Of a stretch of DNA of 64,000 bases, positions 50,105 through 58,674 are shown piece after piece (the first letter of the stretch is position 1; each line of letters begins with the position of its first letter). The notes beneath the pieces were generated by a model. It was not told where the DNA came from. It did not search any database and saw only the letters and a program-made list of their open reading frames with translations. The translations under genes and the position numbers were made by a program. Source of the stretch: Myxococcales bacterium (lineage in GTDB: Bacteria > Myxococcota_A > Polyangia > Polyangiales > Polyangiaceae); contig JADJQX010000001.1 in assembly GCA_016712525.1 (NCBI GenBank), positions 2,627,501-2,691,500 on the forward strand, written 5' to 3'.

Positions 50105-51802
50105 ATGCGTGTTTCGGCTCTACGTGTCTTCGGGGCGCTCGCCGCGTCCGTCGTCTCTCTCGTCGCCTGCGATGCCACGGTCCCCGAGGACGCCGGCGAG
50201 GGTGAAGATCTCACCGCCGAGGACGCGGTCAAAGTAGGAGCCTCCCCCGATCTTTGCGTGGGCGTGCGAGGAAACGGGCACTACATCGTGACGCACTTCG
50301 CGTCGATGGCGCGCATCGTCGAGACCTACGGCATCCCGAACGGCATGGCGGGCGGCAGCTCCGGCTCGATCACCCAGTTCGTGTACGAGTCGGTGCTGAT
50401 GAACCCCGGGGTGCGCACCTGCGGCACACGTGCGTGCAACAAGGGGCAGGCCTCGGCGCGGGTCGCGCTCACGTTGAAGTCCCTCGAGGGATACGGCGAG
50501 GCGGTCGCGGGCTCGGACGAGGTGGTGGCCATCACCGAGCTCGTCGGGCTCGTCTCCAAGCTCAAGGCCGAGACCGAGAAGCGCAACATCGAGGCGCTCC
50601 TCAAGACCGACGTCGCCGCCGCGACACGGCAGCTCCAAGAGGTGCTCGCGATCCCCGAATTTTCGGCCATCGTGAACCCCGAGATCAAAGAGCTGCTCGC
50701 GTCTCCGCAGCGCGCCTCGTTCGCCGCGAAGGACGTCCAGAAGTCCATCACGACGCTCGGTGCCTTCTCGGTCGACGACAACCGCCTCTTCTTCCGCCCC
50801 GGCCTCCTCAACTGGAACGCTCTCGCGGACCTCTTCGGCCGCGTGGCGAGCTTCTACGCGGGGTATGCCCCGGCCGATAACCCCGGCATGAAGGCCTGGC
50901 TCGACGACTGCGCCGAGGGAAGTGTCGGCAAGCCGTGGACCGAGGCGGCCGCCGTGTCGACCCCCAAAGGCACGTGCGGCGAGCGATTCGTCGGGCTCGT
51001 GAACGCGTACCGAAAAGAGGTTCGCGCGAAGCCCCCCACGAAGAGCCGTATCGACGACCGAGTCGATCTGGCCACTCCGCTCATGAAGCTCATCTCGACG
51101 AGCGTCCTCGAGGGGGAGGCCGCGAAGGCCTACAAAACGGCCCGTTCCGAATATCTCTCGGGCAAGTATCCCGATGGGAACATCGCGTTTGCTCCGCCCT
51201 TTGCCGATATCAAATTCGGGTATTGGGGGCGCGCCGCCGACCTCGAGAAGGTCCGCGGAAACCCCCGCGGGCTCGACGACCTCAAGACGGCGAAGTTCTC
51301 GTCGCTCGGTGGCGGCTCTTGGCGCGAGGTGCTCACCGCGTCGCCGGCCGAGCCCGGGCTCTCGCGCCTCGTGGAGCTCCCCGACGGGCGTGTGTCCGCC
51401 GGAGGGTGGTCCGACCTCGCGCCCGTGCTCGTCCTGAAGAACGCCGGCTGCCAGAAGGTCGTCTACGTGACGCGCGAGGGCGACGAGTCGGGCTTCGCGG
51501 TGAAGATCGCGAAGAACCTCGGGATGGACAAAGCCTCGTGGCAGAAGCTCTACGACCTCTCGGGCCAGAGCGCCTACACCCGCTCGGTCGCCGAGGCGGA
51601 CGGTGTATGGTGCACGAATTGGAACGGGTTCACGGATCTCCAGCAGCGTGAGATGTCGCTCGATTCGTTCCGGGCGCCGCTCGAGGTGCGCGCGGGCCTT
51701 CGCTCGACCCGAGCGCTCCGTCGCTACGCGAACGTGACCGACAAGACCGGCAAGGTCGGCTGCACGCCGCTCGTCTCGGGGGGCGCGACCTTCCCCGAGT
51801 GA
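50105..51802 (+). CDS. Divergent patatin-like lipoprotein, 565 aa
   Basis: Exported lipoprotein whose N-terminus imitates a patatin. Leader MRVSALRVFGALAASVVSLV with lipid Cys22; acidic linker to ~45. Then LCVGVRGNGHYIVTHFASMA (Gly-rich oxyanion-like loop), IVETYGIPNGMAGGSSGSIT with a GGSSG nucleophile elbow (Ser85), and near the end EADGVWCTNWNGF (Asp499 in a DG motif). That order, G-rich loop, Ser elbow, DG, is the patatin catalytic dyad pattern, but the intervening ~410 residues are far longer than in normal patatins and strongly helical. Lipid acyl hydrolysis at the cell envelope is plausible. The ATG at 50105 is fixed by GGAGGAG 5 bases upstream. Stands alone on its strand. Confidence 0.72.
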   Translation: MRVSALRVFGALAASVVSLVACDATVPEDAGEGEDLTAEDAVKVGASPDLCVGVRGNGHYIVTHFASMARIVETYGIPNGMAGGSSGSITQFVYESVLMNPGVRTCGTRACNKGQASARVALTLKSLEGYGEAVAGSDEVVAITELVGLVSKLKAETEKRNIEALLKTDVAAATRQLQEVLAIPEFSAIVNPEIKELLASPQRASFAAKDVQKSITTLGAFSVDDNRLFFRPGLLNWNALADLFGRVASFYAGYAPADNPGMKAWLDDCAEGSVGKPWTEAAAVSTPKGTCGERFVGLVNAYRKEVRAKPPTKSRIDDRVDLATPLMKLISTSVLEGEAAKAYKTARSEYLSGKYPDGNIAFAPPFADIKFGYWGRAADLEKVRGNPRGLDDLKTAKFSSLGGGSWREVLTASPAEPGLSRLVELPDGRVSAGGWSDLAPVLVLKNAGCQKVVYVTREGDESGFAVKIAKNLGMDKASWQKLYDLSGQSAYTRSVAEADGVWCTNWNGFTDLQQREMSLDSFRAPLEVRAGLRSTRALRRYANVTDKTGKVGCTPLVSGGATFPE

Positions 51803-51851
51803 GCGTGCGTGTGCCCTAGCCCGCGCCGCTCGACTCGGGCGGCGCGAGCTT

Positions 51852-52583
51852 TCAGGCCGCGCCGTCGAGGCGGAAGCGGAAAAAGCCGGCCAAGATGAGC
51901 TCGTCGCCGCGGATGAGGGGGGTGGGGGAGCCGGGGGCGACCTGGCTCACCTGGCCGGCGCGGTGGATCCACGTGCCATTCGCCGAGTGGAGATCGATGA
52001 CGAACGCACGGCGGTCGGGGCGCTCGATGCGCACGTGCTGGCGGGCGATGGCGCGCGCCACGAGATCGACGTTCGCCTGCGGTCCGCGGCCGAGCATGAT
52101 GCCTCCCTCGGTCGGGAGCTGAATGACCGAGCCGATGCGCGGGCCGTCTCCGACGGAGCTGTCGGCGCCCGATCTCCCGAGGTACGTGAGGCGGAGAGGC
52201 CCTTGCGCGCGCGCCTGACGAGGCTCGTTGATGACGTGGTAGAGCGCCTCGTTGAGCTTCTCTTCGCGCCAGGTGTAGGCGTCGGCGCGGCAGAAGAGGG
52301 CGCGCTGTTGGGTGGACTCGTCCCACGTGGCGCCGAGGGAGCCGCCGAGGTTCATGACGCTCGACGCGAGCACCGCGGGGATGCCCGCTTGCCACGCCTT
52401 TCGGATGCCGTCGAGCGGGTCGTACACGAGGACGTGCACGACGCACGCGGAGGCCTGGTTGGGCGACAGCGGTTGCCCCTCGCGAATGGGCACACACGCG
52501 AGGTTGCATGCGGCGATCGCGCGCTGGAGGGCGATGAGATCCTCGCCGGGAGGCGCGAGCAGGTAGACGGGCCGTTGCCGCAT
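51852..52583 (-). CDS. FHA domain protein, 243 aa
   Basis: Cytoplasmic protein with a C-terminal forkhead-associated domain, which binds phosphothreonine on partner proteins. The conserved core is GGIMLGRGPQANVDLV (Gly-Arg), then ARQHVRIERPDRRAFVIDLH (Ser/His position) and SANGTWIHR (Asn-Gly). The N-terminal ~130 residues look like a receiver or Rossmann-like domain without clear phospho-acceptor (RPVYLLAPPGEDLIALQRAI; AGIPAVLASSVMNLGGSLG). In genomes with many Ser/Thr kinases such proteins read kinase output; the kinases of this window are possible partners. The start is MRQRPVYLLAP; the longer upstream frame adds nothing. Confidence 0.83.
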   Translation of the reverse strand: MRQRPVYLLAPPGEDLIALQRAIAACNLACVPIREGQPLSPNQASACVVHVLVYDPLDGIRKAWQAGIPAVLASSVMNLGGSLGATWDESTQQRALFCRADAYTWREEKLNEALYHVINEPRQARAQGPLRLTYLGRSGADSSVGDGPRIGSVIQLPTEGGIMLGRGPQANVDLVARAIARQHVRIERPDRRAFVIDLHSANGTWIHRAGQVSQVAPGSPTPLIRGDELILAGFFRFRLDGAA

Positions 52584-52843
52584 GGTGGGACGAGGAGAAT
52601 ACGGAGGCGCCGCGAGCAAGGGAAGGGGCTCGCCCGTCTCTCGACCGTTCGGTCGGAAAAAGCTTACGCGGGCGTGAGGTGCGGCGCCACGTGCGGGTCG
52701 GTGTGGTCGAGGGAGATCGCGAACGATCGAAAATTGTTGAGTGATGACAGCGTCTTACGAGCACGATGGGGCAGCCTTGTGCCGCCGACGAAGGAGCATC
52801 CCGCTTCGGCCTCTCGGGGTCGCGAGCCGCCTCCTTGCATCGG

Positions 52844-52867
52844 CGTCGACGGTACGAATCGTCGACG
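52844..52867 (-). terminator. Inverted repeat after ClC gene
   Basis: CGTCGACG-N8-CGTCGACG, an inverted repeat whose arms are themselves palindromes, 10 bases after the ClC stop codon. No T-run; inferred terminator. The rest of the ~290-bp gap to the FHA gene shows no gene. Confidence 0.4.
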
Positions 52868-52877
52868 TCGGGGCGGC

Positions 52878-54257
52878 TCAGCCCGTCTCGTCACCGAGTG
52901 GATCGGGTGAGACTCGCTGTTCGGTGTACAGCTTGAGCCGAAGGGTGATGAGATAGGTGATGCCACACGCGAGGATCGCTGGAGGTCCGAAGGCCTTCCC
53001 GAACACCTCGAGGACCAGCGCGATCGCCGCGAGCGGGACCCCGACGACGGCCACGAGCGACGAGCTTATCCCGACGACCACGAAGAGGGCGGGATCGAGC
53101 GACGTGCCGAGGATACGGTTCACGAGCATCGCGACGAGCGCTCCCGAAACACCGCCGAGGAACATGCTCGGGATCAGCATGCCGACCGAGTGACGCGCGC
53201 TCACGGCGAGCCCCGTGGTCAGGACCTTCGCGAAGAGGATCGCCGCGACGATCCCGACGTGCGAGAACGCCTCGTCGCCCTTGAGGAGACCCGCGAGCAC
53301 GCCTTCCCCCATCCCCAGGACGCTGGACGGCGCGATGCCGAGGCCCGCCTTGAGCCCGAGCGCGAGGAGCCCGGCGAGCAAGCTCGCGACGATGGGCGCG
53401 AAGCGACCAAGCTTGCCCGAAGCGACGCGGAGCACCTTGACGACACGTGAGAAGCCGACGGCGAGCGGTACGGATACCGTCAGAGCGACCACCGTCACGG
53501 CGACATACTCGTGCAGCGAGTAGACCGGAGAGTGTGCCTTCGTCACGAAGAGGGGGATATATCCCCGGAGGCGGTTGTTCAGCGCGTAGGCGATGACCCC
53601 GGCCCACATCGCGTACGCGAGCTTCCGATAGATGATGCGATCGCCGTAGACGACCTCCGTCGCGAAGATCGCGGCGGAGAGGGGCGCGCCGAGCAGAGTC
53701 GCCACGGCAGCCGAGATGCCGGCGAGCTGGTAGGTGCGGAGCTCGTACTCGGACCGCACCCGCATGACCCGAGCGAAGCCCGATGACAAGCCCTCGGCGA
53801 CGAGGACGCTCGGTGCCTCGAGCCCGCCGCTCGAGCCTGACCCGAGCGACACCAGCGTGAGGAGCGCCTTGCGAAACGCGAGCAAGAACGCCGGGCGTTC
53901 GTACCGGGGGCGAGGGTCGTCCCCGTCTTCTTCGTACGTCACGTGGTAGTTCTTGAGCGTGATCTCCATGCCGTCGCCGGACGCGTCGGCCCACGCCTCG
54001 TGCCTGGACAGCACCCCCGCGATCGCGCCGCCCAACCCGAGGGCCACGAGCAACACGACGCCTCCTTCGAGGTCGTGGTCGGCGCGATGGAAGAGCGCGT
54101 GCGCCATGGCGTGAACCGCCCACCGGAGCCCCGAGATGCACGCCCAGACGAGGGTGGAGAGCAGGGTGACGAGCAACATGATGCGCACCACGTGGTCCCA
54201 CCGGTCGTGGAGCGCCTTGCCCTCGTCGTCGAGCTTGTCGAAGTGCTTTCCACCCAC
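52878..54257 (-). CDS. ClC family chloride channel/transporter, 459 aa
   Basis: Polytopic ClC-type anion channel or H+/Cl- antiporter in the inner membrane. Around ten to twelve helices are visible, including RIMLLVTLLSTLVWACISGL and VVLLVALGLGGAIAGVLSRH. The selectivity motifs appear as GSGSSGGLEAPSV (the GREGP equivalent, with the gating Glu kept in G-L-E-A-P) and GMLIPSMFLGG (GxFxP equivalent). ATEVVYGDRI supplies an acidic residue near the internal proton site, which would favour an exchanger, but this is uncertain. Also present is a long polar insert (DGMEITLKNYHVTYEEDGDD) after helix B/C. The start is a GTG (MGGKHFDKLDDEG). No accessory CBS domains. Confidence 0.88.
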   Translation of the reverse strand: MGGKHFDKLDDEGKALHDRWDHVVRIMLLVTLLSTLVWACISGLRWAVHAMAHALFHRADHDLEGGVVLLVALGLGGAIAGVLSRHEAWADASGDGMEITLKNYHVTYEEDGDDPRPRYERPAFLLAFRKALLTLVSLGSGSSGGLEAPSVLVAEGLSSGFARVMRVRSEYELRTYQLAGISAAVATLLGAPLSAAIFATEVVYGDRIIYRKLAYAMWAGVIAYALNNRLRGYIPLFVTKAHSPVYSLHEYVAVTVVALTVSVPLAVGFSRVVKVLRVASGKLGRFAPIVASLLAGLLALGLKAGLGIAPSSVLGMGEGVLAGLLKGDEAFSHVGIVAAILFAKVLTTGLAVSARHSVGMLIPSMFLGGVSGALVAMLVNRILGTSLDPALFVVVGISSSLVAVVGVPLAAIALVLEVFGKAFGPPAILACGITYLITLRLKLYTEQRVSPDPLGDETG

Positions 54258-54358
54258 ACTCCCCGCATATCAGCTTCTCCTCGCGGCGGCAGCTCAGGTT
54301 CCACGAAAACACGAAGGCCGAAGCCCGCGTGTGCGAGCCTCGGCCTCGGTGCGTCACG

Positions 54359-54381
54359 GGCTCCGGGGTTCGCCCGGAGCC
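54359..54381 (-). terminator. Hairpin after amidohydrolase gene
   Basis: GGCTCCGGG and CCCGGAGCC form a perfect 9-bp stem with a 5-nt loop, 15 bases past the amidohydrolase stop. A second, one-mismatch hairpin (AGGCCGAAGC...GCCTCGGCCT) follows at about 54315-54346. Tandem hairpins without T-runs; inferred terminator before the ClC gene. Confidence 0.45.
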
Positions 54382-54396
54382 GCGTAGGTCAGCGTG

Positions 54397-56877
54397 TCAC
54401 GGCGTGACGATGTCGGTCGCGCCGCGGGGCATGACCTTCGGATTGTTGAACGAATACCCGCAGATACCCACGATCTTGGTGAACGTGGTGCCCACGGCGT
54501 ACGTGTTGTCGAGCGCCGCGTAGCAGGCGTCGTCCACGCGGAGCACGCCGTCGATCTGGAACTCGTCGAAGTCCTGAGCGCCGTCGGCGTTCATGAGCGA
54601 CACGGTCGACGAGTCGATCTGGCAGAGCATGCCCTCGTAGGGCTCGCCCTGCGCGTTGTCGGCGTACACCGCCGAGGCGATGACGTACGGGTTGAAGGGC
54701 AGCGTCGTCGTGGCGGCGACGACGGTGATGCGCGGGTTCGTGATGGTGGTCACGTTGAAGCGCTCGGCGTACTTGCCCGCGATCTTGACCTGGTTGCCCA
54801 CGGCCACGGTGGGCGTGGCGGAGCCGGTGCTCACGAAGAAGCCCGAGAACGGGTCGGTCGAGTTGATCTGGACGAAGAAGCCCTTGTCGCTGTCCGTGCG
54901 GATGGCCGTCACGTAGAGGTTCTCGAGGCGGACCTCCTCACCGGCCTTGGGGTGGTTCGGGTTCGCCGGGTCGCGGAGCTCTTGCACGGTGACGAGCTTG
55001 GCGCAGTCGTCCTGAGCCGGGTTCGGCACCTCGGGGCAGTTGTCGACGCCGTTCAAGACGCCGTCGCCGTCGATGTCGTCGGCCGAGGGGGGCGTGCAGG
55101 CCTCGCCGGCCTCGAGCGGGCACTTGTCGCACGCGTCACCGATGCCGTCGTTGTCGGCGTCGGCCTGGTTCGGGCCGGTCATGGGGCGCGGCGGGTTGAA
55201 CGTGGTCGGGCAGTTGTCCGTCGCGTTGGGCACGCCGTCGCCGTCGCTGTCGGCCGCGGTGATGCCCGCGGTGTACGTGGAGCGGTAGGGCACGCACGAG
55301 GGCTCGTCCGTCGGCTTCTGGTTCTTGCAGAAGAAGAGCGGGTACTTGCCGCCCGCCGCGTCGGTCTCGCCGGCGGTGCGGATGGCCGCGAGCGTGGCCG
55401 CGTTGTTCGTGTCCTTCGCGACGCAGGCCTTCTTGGCGACGCCGCAGACGTCGAGGTCCTCGCAGGTGGCGCCGTCGATCGCGGGCAGCTTGAGCACGTT
55501 GGTGTCGCCGTAGAGGGCCTTGCCGCCGCGGAGCACGAGCACCGTGTCCTCGACGCCGGCGTCGATCACGGCGCGGTAGCTCTTGCTGGTCTTCGCGTCG
55601 AAGAGGGCGATGTCGGCCGCGTAGCCGGCCTTGAGCATGCCGGTGACCTTATGGAAACCGGTGGCGAACGCCGCGTTCTGCGTGACCATCTTCCAGAGGG
55701 CTTTGTCCGAGAAATGCTTGTTGAAGTATTTCTGGTTGAGCTCGTCGGCGCAGCGGAGCTCACGGGCCATGTTCATCGAGCCCGAGGCCACCCAGTCGGT
55801 GCCGAGCGAGATCTGCACGCCCATGCGGTCGTACATGGCGACCGAGGCCGTGTCGCCGTAAAGGTCGACGTTCGAGCGAGGCGACCACACGAGGGCGGTC
55901 ATGTCGGCGCGGTACTTGGCCACGTCGGCCGGGGTGACCGCGATGCCGTGGACGACGCCGGTCTGCTTCTGGATGAGGTCGTGCGTGTCGCCGTCTTGGC
56001 TCTGGCAGGTGAACTCGGCGTGGGCCGAGTCGTCGATGCCCTCGGAGATGTGCGGGAGGTAGCCGTCGAGCGAGGCGATGCTGGCCGCGGTGGTGCGCGT
56101 GCCCGTCCAACCGCTGCACGTCGTGGGGAAGGTCGTGAGGTTGCTGTCCCCGAGCGGGAACGTGTCCGAGTCGGCGACTTGGCCGTCGAGGCCCTCGAGC
56201 TGTGCGGCTCCGTTGTCGAGGTTGCGGAGGAGGCCCGCGACGCCGCCCGCGCCCGCCGTGGCCGTGGCGCCGCTCATGACGAAGCGGAGCTCGGCGTGGC
56301 GAACGACGTTGGCCGGAGCGCTGCCGCGCGTCGAGATCGCGCGGTGACCGCGCACGCCCTTGCGCCAGTCGTGGCGGTGCTCGAAGCGCTCGGTCCCGTG
56401 CGTCTTCGGGGGGTTGTTCGCGAAGGCGATGTGGTCGTGCGGGTTGATGAGGCCCGGCGAGATGACGACGTCCGTGCAGGTGACGACCGAAGCCGCGGCG
56501 TACCCCGGCGCCGTGGAACAGTCCGCCCCCGCGCACACGATGGTGGCGCCGTCGTAGAAGACCTCGCCCGCGTCGGCCACCGTCTCGGGCAGGAGCACCG
56601 TGCCCTTGAGGACCACGCCCTTCGTACCCGTCTTGGTCTGCTTGCAGAGATCCCTCGCCACGGGGCCGCCGTCGGGGGTCGAGCCGTCGGGCCGCGAGCC
56701 GTCGGGGGTCGAGCCGTCGGTCGAGCCGTCCTTCTTGATGCCCGTGTCGGGCGTGCCGCTGTCGTCGACGGGGGTGGAGGCGTCGTCCTGGGGGACGATG
56801 TCGGTGTCGCCACAGGCGGCGCCCAGGTACGTGACGCCGAAGGCGAAGGGCAGGAGGAAGAACGGCAGTCGTTTCAT
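54397..56877 (-). CDS. Amidohydrolase lipoprotein with thrombospondin type 3 repeats, 826 aa
   Basis: Exported lipoprotein. The start is MKRLPFFLLPFAFGV with the lipobox LGAAC (Cys about 22), followed by DGSTPDGS repeats (DNA repeat around 56690-56730). Residues ~85-520 are an amidohydrolase-superfamily domain: GVVLKGTVLLPE, VVISPGLINPHDHIAFANN with the metal pair His147/His149, HGIAVTPADVAK, and LGTDWVASGSMNMARELR with the late catalytic Asp. Residues ~540-620 hold Ca-binding thrombospondin type 3 repeats (DSDGDGVPNATDNCP; DADNDGIGDACDKCP; DIDGDGVLNGVDNCP). The C-terminal ~190 residues are a beta-rich adhesion-like domain (EEVRLENLYVTAIRTD). Substrate unknown; surface-bound hydrolysis of amides or cyclic amides is likely. 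Confidence 0.85.
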   Translation of the reverse strand: MKRLPFFLLPFAFGVTYLGAACGDTDIVPQDDASTPVDDSGTPDTGIKKDGSTDGSTPDGSRPDGSTPDGGPVARDLCKQTKTGTKGVVLKGTVLLPETVADAGEVFYDGATIVCAGADCSTAPGYAAASVVTCTDVVISPGLINPHDHIAFANNPPKTHGTERFEHRHDWRKGVRGHRAISTRGSAPANVVRHAELRFVMSGATATAGAGGVAGLLRNLDNGAAQLEGLDGQVADSDTFPLGDSNLTTFPTTCSGWTGTRTTAASIASLDGYLPHISEGIDDSAHAEFTCQSQDGDTHDLIQKQTGVVHGIAVTPADVAKYRADMTALVWSPRSNVDLYGDTASVAMYDRMGVQISLGTDWVASGSMNMARELRCADELNQKYFNKHFSDKALWKMVTQNAAFATGFHKVTGMLKAGYAADIALFDAKTSKSYRAVIDAGVEDTVLVLRGGKALYGDTNVLKLPAIDGATCEDLDVCGVAKKACVAKDTNNAATLAAIRTAGETDAAGGKYPLFFCKNQKPTDEPSCVPYRSTYTAGITAADSDGDGVPNATDNCPTTFNPPRPMTGPNQADADNDGIGDACDKCPLEAGEACTPPSADDIDGDGVLNGVDNCPEVPNPAQDDCAKLVTVQELRDPANPNHPKAGEEVRLENLYVTAIRTDSDKGFFVQINSTDPFSGFFVSTGSATPTVAVGNQVKIAGKYAERFNVTTITNPRITVVAATTTLPFNPYVIASAVYADNAQGEPYEGMLCQIDSSTVSLMNADGAQDFDEFQIDGVLRVDDACYAALDNTYAVGTTFTKIVGICGYSFNNPKVMPRGATDIVTP

Positions 56878-57084
56878 GGGGTTCTCTCGGTTGGGGTCGG
56901 GCTCACGGGGGCCGTGAAAGCCGTGCACCATACTCCGCCGTAAAGAATGTGCACGTGCCCATGGCGTGACGGCCGTGCGAAGGGCTCGCGGCGTAGCTCA
57001 CCCCTGCGTGACGTGAGGCCTCAGGGGCCGGAAATTCCCGCATGACCTTGCAGGAACCAGGAATTTCCGTAGAAGAGCGCCCAC

Positions 57085-58584
57085 ATGACCGCACCCGACG
57101 TGCTCCGAGAGCGCATCCGTCAGAGGCTCGCCGCCGAGGTGGGGCGCATCGAGAAGGAGGCGCCCTTCACCGTGGCCCTCTCGTACCCCTCGCCGTACGC
57201 GGCGGGCATGAGCTCGCTCGGCTACCAGCGCATCTACCGCGCGATCATGGAGGCCCCCGGGCTCGGCTGCGAGCGCGTCTTCTTGGACGACGAGGCCGAG
57301 GGCACGGCGAGCGAGCAGGGCCGCCCGGTGAGCTACGAGAGCCGCCGCTTCTTGGGTGACTTCCCGGTCATCGCGTTCAGCGTCGCGTACGAGCTCGAGA
57401 TCGCTGGCGTGGTGGCGCTCATGGACGCGGCCAAGATCCCCGTGCTCCGCGCCGAGCGGGACGACACTCACCCGTTCGTGCTCATGGGCGGCCCGCTCAC
57501 GTTCTCGAACCCGCTGCCGCTCGCGGGCCTGGCCGACGCCATCGTGATCGGCGAGGCCGAGGAGCTCGTGCCCGAGGTGCTGCGTGTGCTCGAGGCGACG
57601 CCCAAGCGCGCCGACCGCCTGGCCGCGCTCGCCAAGATCCCTCACGTGTTCGTGCCCGAGGAGCACGGGGCCATTTTGCCGACGGTGGCCAAGGTGGACG
57701 ACGCGCTCATCCCCGCGTGGGCGCCCATTCGCACGCCGCACGCGGTGCTGTCGGACATGTTCTTGCTCGAGACGGAGCGCGGCTGCTCCCGCATGTGCAC
57801 CTATTGTGTCATGCGGAGGAGCACGAACGGCGGAATGCGCATGGCCCCGATGGAGCGCATTTTGGAGCTCATTCCGGCCGACGCGAAGCGTGTGGGGCTC
57901 GTCGGCGCGGCGGTGAGCGATCACCCGCGTATCGTGAATATCGTGAATACGCTGGCCGACCAGGGCCGCGAGGTGGGGCTCTCGTCGCTCCGGCCCGATA
58001 GGCTATCGGACGACTTCGTGGCCGCGTTGAAGCGCGCCGGGTACAAGACGCTCACGACGGCCATGGACGGCCCGAGCGAGCGTATGCGCGCCCTGCTCGA
58101 GCGCAAAGCCAAAGAGAAGAACCTTATCTTGGCGGCCGAGCGCGCCAAGAAACACGGCATGGACCGCCTCAAGCTCTATTTGATGATCGGCCTCCCCGGC
58201 GAGGACGAGAGCGACATCGATGAGTGCGTGAGGTTCACCACCGAGCTCTCCAAGATCGTGCCCGTGAGCTTGGGTATCGCGCCCTTCTGCGCCAAACGGA
58301 ATACACCTTTGGACGGCGAGCCCTTCGCGGGGGTCGACGTCGTGAAGAAGCGCCTCGACCGGCTGACGCGCGGCCTCCGTGGCCGTGCCGACGTACGCAG
58401 CACGAGCGCAAAATGGGCGTGGGTCGAGTACGTGCTCGCCCAGGGCGGCGAGGCCGAGGGCATCGCGGTGGTCGACGCGGTCCGCAAGGGTGGGGGCTTC
58501 GGAGAGTACAAGCGGGCCTTCTCGGAGCTCGAGAAGCGCGTCGGCAAGGGGAGGCGAAGGAGCCTCGCCGTCGCCGTGGTGTGA
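57085..58584 (+). CDS. Radical SAM protein (TIGR03960-like), 499 aa
   Basis: Radical S-adenosylmethionine enzyme. The N-terminal ~200 residues look like the B12-binding-type Rossmann region seen in this family, without a clear DxHxxG. The cluster motif CSRMCTYC gives Cys234, Cys238 and Cys241 (CxxxCxxC). Then come GLVGAAVSDHPRI, SSLRPDRLSDDFVAALKRAG and LYLMIGLPGEDESDIDECV, the usual barrel strands. The family (often fused elsewhere to DUF2344 and called a tRNA-or-ribosome-linked radical SAM protein) has no established reaction. It ends in a basic tail (GKGRRRSLAVAVV) without DUF2344. Divergent from the amidohydrolase gene across 207 bp; no ribosome or tRNA gene is nearby. Confidence 0.83.
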   Translation: MTAPDVLRERIRQRLAAEVGRIEKEAPFTVALSYPSPYAAGMSSLGYQRIYRAIMEAPGLGCERVFLDDEAEGTASEQGRPVSYESRRFLGDFPVIAFSVAYELEIAGVVALMDAAKIPVLRAERDDTHPFVLMGGPLTFSNPLPLAGLADAIVIGEAEELVPEVLRVLEATPKRADRLAALAKIPHVFVPEEHGAILPTVAKVDDALIPAWAPIRTPHAVLSDMFLLETERGCSRMCTYCVMRRSTNGGMRMAPMERILELIPADAKRVGLVGAAVSDHPRIVNIVNTLADQGREVGLSSLRPDRLSDDFVAALKRAGYKTLTTAMDGPSERMRALLERKAKEKNLILAAERAKKHGMDRLKLYLMIGLPGEDESDIDECVRFTTELSKIVPVSLGIAPFCAKRNTPLDGEPFAGVDVVKKRLDRLTRGLRGRADVRSTSAKWAWVEYVLAQGGEAEGIAVVDAVRKGGGFGEYKRAFSELEKRVGKGRRRSLAVAVV

Positions 58585-58674
58585 GGGGGAGAGAGCTTGT
58601 GTAGCTTGTGTGGGGGACCGGGGCTCGGGGCTACCCCACTTGTGCCTGGAGCGGCGCCCATCTAGCGTAGCAAC

